From Myrica gale (lineage: Eukaryota > Streptophyta > Magnoliopsida > Fagales > Myricaceae), in the NCBI GenBank assembly GCA_963930655.1, contig OZ005601.1:24242921-24306920 (forward strand): 64,000 bases of DNA, given 5' to 3'. Shown here piece after piece: positions 54,226-64,000 of the stretch. The notes under the pieces are model-generated. The model saw nothing but the letters and a program-made list of their open reading frames with translations. It did no database searches and had not been told where the DNA came from. How positions within the stretch are numbered: the stretch's first letter is position 1; each line of letters starts with the position of its first letter. The translations under genes were made by a program, and so were the position numbers.

Positions 54226-54665
54226 CATTAGAAATTTGTTAGTTTTTAGATTACTTTTAGAGATTATTTTGTTTGTTGTAAAATATTATTAATCAATGAT
54301 GAAGTATATTTTGTTTTATTCTCCTTGTTCTTTAATTTTTTACATCCAATAAATTATGGTTATTAAAATAAATTTGTTACCGATTAGAAAAATATAAGAA
54401 AAAATTAGTAGTGTTTTAAAAATGCTAGCACAAACAAAAAAAACGCTAGCACAGACCTTTAGCCAACCGAATGCCGCTAAAAGTCTGTATTAGCGTTTTC
54501 ACGAAACGTTGCGAAAAGGGCAAATGTGCGTTCGAGTCTATACCAGCGGTCACGCAAACCGCCGCTATAGATCTACTGCGACAGACTCTGCTAAGCTATA
54601 GCAGCGGTTTTTTGACCTTTAGCGGCGGTTTCCGACCGTTGCTAAAGGCTATTTTTTTTGTAGTG
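54226..54665 (+). mobile_element. CACTA-B right end, second copy (truncated)
   Basis: The last 440 bp of CACTA-B, ending TTTTTTTGTAGTG at 54665 followed by ATG. The left 4 kb including the LRR fragment is absent. Several substitutions against 22561-23002, for example GACGCTAAAAG versus GCCGCTAAAAG. Confidence 0.85.
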
Positions 54666-55044
54666 ATGGTTAGTTATGTTTACAGGTGAAGTTGGTATGT
54701 AAGTGAAAAAGGTGTTTTTTCTAAAAGTAATACTCCAAGTACGGCAGGAACGTCTGCCTCACAGTGGTCCTGCTGGTTGTGGGATATCTTAAGAATTTAA
54801 GATGCTTTTGGACATGCATTACAATCTGGTTGGAATTATGCTATATCGATGTTGTTTTGTTTAAGCTCCTTCATGCACATTACATTACTTTTGACTTGAA
54901 TTCTTGCTACCAGGATGACCGAAGAGCTTATGTGTAGAATTCGTGTTCATAAACAGTCAAATTCTTGGAAAGTACAAGCAACGCTACTAACATGTAGATC
55001 TGCCACTTGTGGAATATATTATGGGATTATATACGTATAGAGTG

Positions 55045-55569
55045 AAGGCTATTCTGTTATTGGAGGTTATATGTGACCTGTTAATGTTCAATGTTATTTT
55101 TAGAGCCGGCAAGATAAGCGCTGCATGCAGAAGGCTATTCTGTTATTGGAGGTTATATGTCACCTGTTAATGATGCATATAAGAAACAGGTATTTAGTTC
55201 CTTTTAGCTTGTTGATACACGTGCAATTTGTAGAGGGAGCTTTCATCACCAAAAGGAGAGTGATGCTCATTGTATGCAAAGTTCCCAAACCCTTAAAGCT
55301 GTGGGCAATTTTAGGAAGTTCGTATCTATGTTTAATTTTTCCAATTATTACTTGGATAAATTTATTTCTATTCAGTTTTCTTTTTCATAGTTGTTGTCCT
55401 CCAGCCTTTGGAAAGTGAAGTATCCCAAATTTTTTTGTGGCAAACATTATGGCGGCCTAACAAAGCAGTCACTTGTGTATTTTTACCGGGCCTTTTATCT
55501 TCTGAAGATAGTATACAACTGTGTCGTCTAGCCTGCAAAAGTTCTAAATTTATAATAGTTGATACGAGA
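55045..55569 (+). pseudogene. Captured NMN adenylyltransferase fragment, second copy
   Basis: Exon piece 55109-55189 (AR*ALHAEGYSVIGGYMSP then VNDAYKKQ; same stop at 55115-55117), preceded by its partial duplicate at about 55045-55090. The second piece, 55489-55569, reads GLLSSEDSIQLCRLACKSSK, FIIVDTR. In this copy the last segment stays open, whereas the first copy has shifted bases and a TGA. Confidence 0.85.
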
Positions 55570-56867
55570 GGTAAATTATTATTTGTCCGACTGTCAATCT
55601 CCTGGGTGCGTCTCTCTGAACTTCATTGTTAAATATTTCCTCAAATTAACTCTCCTAAAATTATTATCTGTCCGACTGACCGCGGCTATAGGTCCTACCT
55701 CTAGCGGCGGTCATGTGACCGCCGCTAGAAATATGGTGCCTACAGCGGCGGTCAGTGTGACCGCCGCTGTAGGCTGTACCTTTAGCAGCGTTTTTTATTT
55801 AAAACGCTGCTAAAGATATACCTATAGCAGCGGTTTTGACTTAACCGCTGTTATAGGTATATGCGAAAAAAAAATATTATTTATATGTTAATAATTATTT
55901 TTATTGATTAATTTAAGCCTTTTAATGCATAACTTTATTTTGTCATGTGTCTAACACATTTTATTTTAAGAGACTTACTTAACAAAATGCATAATTTAAA
56001 AAAGTGTTATGAAAATTGAACTTATTATATGGTTGTTATAGTTATTGCATATTTATTAACTAAATATAATTGGTTTAAAAAATTTATATTATCATACTTA
56101 TAATGAGCATATATATTTTTAATAATTAGTAATGTAATAATTTTTAATTATGACATATTATTTAATTTCAAAAAAAAAGAAAGGATGCATCATAGGTATA
56201 ATTGAAAAAAAAATGAAAAAAATAGAAAAATAAAATTTTATGTGTTACTTAAGGTTAATAATTATTTTATTGACTATTTATTATACATCAGTGCAAGGAT
56301 GGTAAGAAAATCGGAATCTAACCTAATTGGGGCAATTTTCGCGCACGTGTCGATTTTTTGGTCATAACTTTGGCTAGGAGTACCCGATTCGCGCCCATGA
56401 CCTCAATTCGGAAAGCTCTTTTCGACGCGCACGTCGTGGTCACCCAGCCATGCTTCGGTGCACCTCGTTTCGAGCCCTAAATCCGCTGTTTTCCCTATCA
56501 AAAACCTATTTTTAGCTATTTTTGCTCGGTTTGTGGTTTTTTTATAAATAGTTAATAATTATAAAAAAATATTAAATAATATGCTATGTATTTTCTAAAT
56601 ATAAAATTATTACTAAATATAAAGATTTTCAAATACTATTATAATTTAAAATTCCTTTTAATTTATTAAATACACATAATTAAAAATATAAACTATTTTA
56701 GAAAAACTTCAAATTAAGGAAAACAAAATTTGTAAATTTCCCGCCCCCCCTTCCCCGCCTTTTTTTCGCTTCCTGCTACTTAGGTTAACAAAACCCCTCT
56801 TTTTTCAATTCAGTTTCGTCTCTTCTATCCTCTCCTCTCTCCGTTCGTCCCTTCCTGCTACTATGAA

Positions 56868-57047
56868 GTGCTTAGTGGCTATTTTGAGATCAATGGGAGA
56901 TCGGATGAACAAACAGCTGCGAATGGTCGACCGCTCACCAGATTGGACTCCATCAAGCAAACTATTCTTCTCTTCATCAATGCCAAGCTCTCAATTAACA
57001 CCGAACACTGCTTCGCCTTTGCCTCTCTCTCCAAATCAGCCTCTTGG
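56868..57047 (+). pseudogene. Captured MERIT40-like exon, second copy, with original upstream sequence
   Basis: Same 60-codon exon as 25040-25219 with one coding change (LSINTEHCFAF versus LSNNTEHCFAF; Ile is nearer the family consensus). It ends at GT 57048. Upstream 56740-56860 is a C/T-rich leader-like stretch (ccccttccccgcc; tcttctatcctctcctctct) resembling a plant 5'UTR, absent from the first copy. Confidence 0.78.
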
Positions 57048-58482
57048 GTAATCTCACACTACTCTATCTCTCTCTCTCTAACTGTCTCTATATTTTCTTC
57101 AAATTAACAAGATATAATAGTCGATGGCCCTTGTTGCTCTTTTTATTTCATGGAATTCCTTTAATGATGAAATTATTCTTAGAGAGCACCTGTCTGAATT
57201 AACACCAAGCTGTTAACAACAATTTGTAAAGGATGACCGCCCCTTACATCAGATGCAGAGAAAATGCCTCTCAAGCGCGCAGGTGGTTTGAGAATGGTAG
57301 GAACTACATTTGTGTAGGTTGTGAGAATGGCTTTTATTATTTGCCTCCATTGAACAAATTACATTTGAGGATCATATTATCTATATCTTCAAGTATCTTC
57401 GAATGGTGTTCCTTGGCGAGTGTGGTGATCCTTAGATTCATTTTGATCTTCAAGTTAAAGGTACTCTCAAAGCCCTTGTTGGTTTTGCGAACTCTTGCTG
57501 TGAAGTTTTGTTTTGCATATCTAGAAGTGATTTTTCTTTCTTCTATATTGGTTCAGGATTGGAGAGAAGACAACCTAACTTGCTTCTATATTTCAAGCAG
57601 CTTCCTAGTTATATGCTTTTCATTAATTTTGTTGCATATGTTTGCAATATGCTTTGGTGTTCTGTCGATGGTACTTATTTAGATAACATCATTATGATGC
57701 AGTGTATTGTTTTGCCCTAAGTAGAAGTTATTGCCTGAAATTCTTTTTGGCATTTTTCAATGTTGGCACTTGGCTTTCCTTGATGTTGTACCTTACAGGA
57801 TTTACCTCTCATATGTTGAGTTTGACAATTTGATTGCAGTACGTTGAGTGGGAATATTAAGATGTGAAATTGTTTGTTAAAGATACTAGCATAGGATACC
57901 TAGAGGGGTAACTGAACCTCAGATGATTACGATTGTTTTAAGCTTTGAGCGAACACGTCTTTCTCTTGATCAACATGTTGCTTATAATATGAACTACTTT
58001 TTGCAGGCAGAGCTCAATAAAGTGGTTGCTGAAAATTGTCCAGTCGAAAGTGGATCTCAGGCTGATGGCAAAAATACTATTGTAGCTGATGCCACAAAGG
58101 AATTCATGTCATTTTCTCCATTTGTTAACCTTTCAAGGCAATTTACTTGACGTGAGATTTTTCAAGTTAATGACTGATTCCTTAGAAAAAAATTAATCCT
58201 CAGAGCTGGTATTGGCTGCAGACACTTTAGTTGTGGAGGACAGAGTCAATGCAGATCTTGCATTATGTCCTGTGCATTTGACAACTGTTTATGGGTTGTT
58301 GGAGGCCTGTGGCGTCCATGAGGGAGGGAGAGAGAGAGAGGAAGAATTTTGGAACTGGTAATGGTGTTAGGCATTGTTGAATGATATGCACGGGAGATTC
58401 AATTTGTCTCCTTGCTTCATGGGTTTATGTTTTTTGTATGTGTTGGAGATAATACCTAATGATACCTCATTTTTCACATTCA

Positions 58483-58560
58483 AAAGTTGATGTGAATGGT
58501 AAAGATGCTGCCCCATTGTACAAGTTCTTCAAGTCGAGCAAAGGTGGCCTATTTGGAGAC
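58483..58560 (+). pseudogene. Captured glutathione peroxidase exon fragment, second copy, uninterrupted
   Basis: Reads [20 protein letters not shown] then GGLFGD with no stop; TTG at 58516-58518 replaces the TAG of the first copy. Only part of one exon. Confidence 0.85.
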
Positions 58561-59405
58561 ACCTATTTCACTGCAACTGTCATAGTCTGACACCAAATTC
58601 CATTCAGTTTTGATCGCCTGTACTCATATGTGTACTGTATACCATAATTCTGCATAAGACTCTTTTTTAGCATTGTGCGTTCTTCTTCATTGTTGATCTT
58701 CTGTCAATTTATTGCTGCTTTGTGACAAATTGCATCTTACTTTCTCCAATAATTTCAGGTATATCGTGGTTTAAATGAGGAAGATGGAAGAGGTTGATGT
58801 GTAAAATGAGGAAGAATTTTAATTCGCCCTTGTTTATTGTGTTGTATTTGAATATATTAGAAACTTGTTACTTTTTAAATTACTTGTAGAGATTATTGTA
58901 TTTGTTGTAAAACGATATTAATCAATAATGAAGTATATTTTGTTTTATTATTCTAGGTCTTTAAGTTTTTACATCCAATAAATTATAATTATTAAAATAA
59001 ATTTGTATTACCGATTAAAAAAGCTTTTATATGAAAATATAGGAAAACATTAGTAATGTATTAAAATGCTAGAAAAAAGCAAAAAAAAATAAAAAAAACG
59101 CTGACACAGACCTATAGCGGCGGTCCTATGCCAGCGGTTTTAAAGAAACGCCTTGGGAAAGAAAAAATTGTTTTCGGGTCTATAGCGGCGGTCCTGACCG
59201 CCGCTAAGTGACCGCCGCTATAGACCCGAGGTCTTCACCAGCGGTTCCGAAAACCGCCGCTATAGACCTATCCCGACGGAGCTATAGGGACGGTTGTGAC
59301 CGTCGCTAAAAAACCGCTGGTATAGGCCAAAATGACCTATACCAACGAGTTTTTGGCCTATAGCAGCGGTCACCGACCGCTGCTATAGGCCTTTTTTTTG
59401 TAGTG

Positions 59406-60314
59406 TAATGCTTGATTCAATAGAACTATATAGTTCACATTGATATACTTTCTAATTCACGCGTGCAAGCCGGAAAACGTATGATGGTAAGATATAACAT
59501 AAATGAAGACTGCTATTAATTTGATTTTAAGTGTGTACTAAGCTCTTGTGTTTGTATTTATTTATTTTTATCCTTTTTTCATGTCATTACTGTTTGTTAA
59601 TTTTTCAATATTGCAATTGCAGAAATATTGATGATGAGGGTGATGGTGATAGTGATGATTGTGCTGGTGCAGGTGCTGAAGCTGCTGAGGATTAAAGTTA
59701 TAGTTATTTGTTGTTAAATGTTATTATTTGTTAGTTTTTAGACTACTGAGAAACGTTTGGAACTTCTTTGTGTTTTGTTGCAAAACTTGTAAGACGTGGT
59801 TATTTAGTCAATGATAAAATATATTTTGTTTTATTACTCTATCTATTTGCATCAATCAATTAAAATTAGTATTAAAGGAAAATATAGGGAAAAACTCACG
59901 TTTTTACACAGGTATTTATTGCTGCATTTTAAAAACTAATATAGTGTCGTTCTAAAATGCTGGCAAAAAAATAAATAAATAAAACGCAAAAAAAAGCGTT
60001 GGCACAGGCTTTTAGCGGCAGTCACTGACCGCTGCTGTAGATGTTTAAACGCAAAAAAAGCGACATACAGTAGCGTTTTTTAACAAACGCCGCAATAGAT
60101 GAGTCTATAGCAGCATTTTACAAACACTTCTAAAATCCTGTAGCAGCGTTTGAAGAAACGCTGGAAAAAAAACATGATTGCACTTCGGGTCTATAGTGGC
60201 GATCATAAACGCCGCTAGCCAACTGCCGCTATAGATCCCGATTTGCTATAGCGGAGGTTTTAGCACCTTTAGCAGCGGTTTCTGACTGCTGCTAAAGGTG
60301 GTTTTTTTGTAGTG
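59406..60314 (+). mobile_element. CACTA-A right end, second copy
   Basis: Corresponds to 27602-28510, including the exon-like acidic stretch (near 59627-59693) and the final ...TTTTTTTGTAGTG at 60314 followed by TTA. Confidence 0.88.
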
Positions 60315-63300
60315 TTAAGTCCAAAGCTCAAATACACTTGTCAAAAATGTTGTCCACATATGGTTCACTTAAAGTATTTATAACATTCTTCCACTTGGAC
60401 CATATTGACATGAAAAGAGAAACAATTTTTTTTATTATAACATATTATATGTATATATGGCATTTGGGCTTGGAATTTTAGAAATTATATGCATGCAACT
60501 TATTGAAATTATTCTTGATAGTATAGATTTAACTTATTTTTGACTAGTTAATAACGATAATATGAATCATGGCGGAAATATACCAATTGACGACATAACT
60601 CCTTCCATGATCACAATATCACCCAACTTTTATAATCAAATCTTTATTGGATCATTTTTCTTTATGAATAGATTTCTCATAAAATCTACTACTAACATAT
60701 CCAAAAACATAATAATCAGATAATAAATGTGATATAACGACATTAAATGATGTTTCAAAAATCAACACAATTTGTACATCAACTAATACTATATCTTAAC
60801 AGACCAATAGGATCTACATGACTACTATACAATCCATTGGATACAGCCTTAGTCAAAAGATTTCCAATCATAAGCACTGTACTGATGTCTTCCAATGAAA
60901 CTTTTATGTTCATCACATTTTTCTTTTAGGAGAAGGTATTTTAATTCTATGTGCTTATTACCATTTGGTACATTTCCATTATTTATTGAGGAAGCTGCAA
61001 CTGAATTATCACGAAACATCTTTATGGGTCTCGAAATTGAGTCTATAACCCTAAGTCATGTAAGAAAATTCCTCAACCATATGCCTATGTAACAACCTCG
61101 TAGCATGCCACAAATTCAGCCTCCATAGTAGAAGTTGTAGTTAATTTCAGGTTTTATAATTTTCCAAGAGATTGTAGCACCACCAAGCAGAAAAATATAA
61201 CCTGAAGTTGAATTTCTGCTATTTGGAAATCATGCGAAGTCAGAATCTGTATATCCAACCACTTCTAGAGAATCAGATTTGTTGCAGATAAGCGTATAAT
61301 CTTGTGTCCCTTGATGATACCTAAGTACCTTTTTCACAGCTCTCTAGTGATCCAAACCTAGATCTCTTTTTAATCTTCCTGATACTCCAAGACATATGCA
61401 ATATCTGGTCTCGTACAAATTTGAGCATACATGAAAGTTTCAACTAATGAGGCATACATTTATGTTCCCATCTACTCCCTTTCAAGTTCATTTTTCGGAG
61501 ACTAAGATCTACTTAATTTATTGCCCTTAGCAATAAGTGCGGGACTGGGTTTAGAATTTTTCATATCATATTTATCCAACATTTTCTTAATATATGCTCT
61601 TTGAGATAGATGGATTTTCTATTAGATCGATTTCTGTGAACCTCTATACTAATTGCATACGAGAGTCACCCATATCTTTCATATCAAAATGATTGGAGAG
61701 AAAATGATTAGTCTCGCTAAGCAATGCAAAATCACCACTTGCAAGCAAGATGTCATCTACATCTAAAACCATAAAAATAAATCGGCTCCTACCGACTATA
61801 AGATATATGCAATGATCAATAACATTTTCTACAAAACCATATGAAGACATTATATTGTTGAATTTAAGATACCATTGGTGGGAGGATTGTTTAAGTCCAT
61901 ATATGGATTTATTATTTTTCTTGTCATATATGGATTTATTTTACTTGCAAATAAGATGACTTTGTTCTTCTGAAACTAATCAATCATGTTGTTTCATAGG
62001 CACATCCTTTTCTTAATCAATGTTCAAAAAGCGACTCTCTCATTCATCTGGCGAAGCTCTAAATCAAAATAAGCAACCAAAGCTACAATTATTCATAAAG
62101 AATCCTTCTTTGAGATAGTAGAAAATGTCTCATGATAATCAATGCCTTATTTTTTAGTAAACTGTTTGGCAACAAGTCTAGCCTTATGTCATTTTACTTT
62201 ACCCTTGGAGTCGCATTTGGTCTTATAGACTCATTTACAACTAACAATTATAGCTCCAGGTGGTAGTTCAACCAAATTCCAAACATTTTTTAGCATTCAG
62301 TTCATCTCTTCCTTCATAGCATCATACCATTTTGAAGAATTAAAACTGTTCATAGCTTGTGAGAAAGTGATAGGATCATTATTTTATCTAATATCATAAT
62401 CAAACTCTTAAAGGTGCACAATACAATCAGCTGGAATTGGAGATTTTCTAACTCTTGATGACCTCCTTAATGTTGCTTCTCGATCTACTGTAGTTGGAGA
62501 TTGAACAACATTCTTAGTGACAACTGACTCAATTACAGATGGTATATTTATAGCAGACTCGATCCTCAGTTGATTTATTACTAATAATAATTAGAGGAAT
62601 AATTGGCAACTTATTTAGATCTCGCACAATATCCGGAGTTTGATTTTCTTCAAAATTCATTTTTGGAGGCCTTACACTCCCACTTATTTGATCATTATCA
62701 AGAAGCTTTGCATTCATGGTCTTAACAACTAGAAAACAATTATTAGCACAATAAAATCTGTATCCCTTAGAATTGTCTGGATAACCAATAAAAATAGCGA
62801 CCTCTAGCTAGAGGGTCCAACTTTTTCTCTTGTGAGTTGTACACCCTAGCTTTTGCATTGCATCCCCATATGTGTAAACAACCTAAATTAGGTTTTCTAC
62901 CTTTATAAAATCAATACAAGTCTCAAAATCAGAAAAATCAAGAGAGGGTATAATACTATCATTTATCAAACTCTTAATTCTTCTAATGCAAATGTGTTCT
63001 AATCTCCGATGCAATAAAAGAAAGGAGTTTTCATTCAAAATGCCACGTTGTTGTCCACAAAAATTGTCTAGATGTAAAGATAAAATAGATAATTCAAAAG
63101 ATGTATCGAGTTCTAGTTTAAATAAATCATCTTCTAAAATACCTTTTCCAATTAGAATGTCGGTAAAGTATATTTTTAACGAAGTTTCAAAACCCTAACT
63201 TCAGGAATAAATAGAGCGGTATAAGTAGCCCAAATAAAGATGAAAAGAATTGTAAGCTAACTTTCAAGTACAACTGTCTCATGGATAAACATGCATTTAT

Positions 63301-63370
63301 TTTTGGCACATGTATACTTGTTATTCGTGATCATGCTTTAAGTCATGCATATTTCAATAGAATAATTACT
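60315..63370 (-). mobile_element. Tork-like copia remnant, second copy
   Basis: Corresponds to 28511-31565, with the same LTR start, polypurine tract, DVDD motif and stops. About 1% different by eye. Confidence 0.85.
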
Positions 63371-64000
63371 CAATGACATGCCGATCGGTCATGAGGACTA
63401 AATGATTCCAGTCCGTCAGCTTCGTCAAAGAAAATTAAAGGATCGATATTCTTCACCCACTAATCGTGGATTCTTATTCAAACTACACTTTCATTTCCAC
63501 TAATTAAGTACTTTTATGCTATATGGCCCCAGATCAATAAGAACAAAACTACATGCCTTTATGAGTGCTTCAAAGAATTCGAATCATGATCATGGTACTG
63601 TTCCGTTCCAAAAAATTTGAACAAATCTGTTAGAGTAAAGGCGGTGCCTAATTCTTACCCAAAAAAAAAAGGCGGTGCCTAACCATTCCATTGCCGAGGG
63701 ATTAACCACTATCCTTGATTCTTCCTCATGCATGTCCAAGGCTAACTAACAAGAATTTTTCGTGTAATTTGGACCTGAAAAATTACACATAAAGAAGATA
63801 TCTTGTTTTATCAGTGGCTTATACCACTCCACCTCGCTCTGAGTTATTCTTGTCCGATGTAATTTTCCGTTATATATGCCATATGTTTCAGCCAAAAAGG
63901 TGATGAATATTCCAACCTCCAAGATATGGAATTGTTTGATCTATATATCTTAACGTATCCGGACTGATTTTAGACCACCCAACATTTCTTGGTTTGGCAT
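63371..64000 (+). repeat. EF-hand unit E, upstream region cut by the window end
   Basis: Corresponds to 31566-32195 of unit B, almost identical. If the duplication continues, a third intact gene should start near 64668, outside the window. Confidence 0.85.

Larger units (their letters stand above)
55665..59405 (+). mobile_element. CACTA-C, second copy, left terminus lost
   Basis: The right end (...TTTTTTTTGTAGTG, 59405, then TAA) is intact. The left CACTAC terminus and first ~150 bp seen at 24009 are missing: 'aaattattatctgtccgactg', a near copy of sequence 100 bp upstream, runs directly into 'accgcggctatagg'. Otherwise it follows the first copy and additionally keeps about 300 bp (56564-56867) that the first copy has lost. 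Confidence 0.82.
54226..64000. repeat. Second copy of the large duplicated block
   Basis: From 'cattagaaatttgtta' onward this repeats 22561-32195 to the end of the window. The left junction lies 45 bp after the stop codon of EF-hand gene D and falls in the middle of CACTA-B sequence. This is what a direct tandem duplication of 22561-54225 would give. Differences are mostly single bases plus a few indels. Confidence 0.92.

Overview
This is AT-rich nuclear DNA from a plant, almost certainly a eudicot. The evidence is several Ty1/copia lineages primed from initiator tRNA-Met, a Sirevirus, CACTA and hAT elements, and intron-bearing fragments of plant genes (14-3-3, LRR receptor-like protein, plant NMN adenylyltransferase, glutathione peroxidase). 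I cannot name the species. Only two short host genes look intact. They are tandem paralogues encoding two-EF-hand calcium-binding proteins of 87 and 89 residues, at 32863-33126 and 53912-54181. All other DNA I can identify is transposon, transposon-captured gene fragment, or decayed copies of the EF-hand gene unit.

Layout. 1-1130: badly decayed promoter/5'UTR copy of the EF-hand unit (unit A). 1288-2313: two MITEs. 3395-31565: one deep nest. A Tork-like copia on the minus strand is the base. Its LTR is hit by copia-1 (3395-15888, minus) and by CACTA-A (16185-28510). Copia-1 contains a MITE and a Sirevirus (6118-13354, plus). CACTA-A contains CACTA-B (18515-23002) and CACTA-C (24009-27601). 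The order is supported by target-site duplications and by host sequence resuming across each insertion. 31566-33371: EF-hand unit B with an intact gene. 33372-37585: an LTR remnant carrying a hAT insertion, an LTR-like fragment and a TRIM-like element. 37586-43520: EF-hand unit C, split by a complete copia-2 (38575-42984) and lacking its coding region. 43520-48653: decayed second Sirevirus with an env-like segment. 48654-51105: a different CACTA element with GATCGATCG arrays. 52185-54225: EF-hand unit D with an intact gene. 54226-64000: a second copy of 22561-32195.

Two points stand out. First, the three nested CACTA elements share one terminal design (CACTAC ends, arrays of a TAGCGGCGGTC-type motif) and between them carry pieces of at least five unrelated host genes, with exon-intron boundaries still visible in several. 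They are gene-capturing (Pack-CACTA-like) elements. Second, the junction at 54226 and the copy that follows are what a tandem duplication of about 31.7 kb (22561-54225) would produce, so both EF-hand genes and the captured fragments were probably copied together. The next unit would continue beyond the window.
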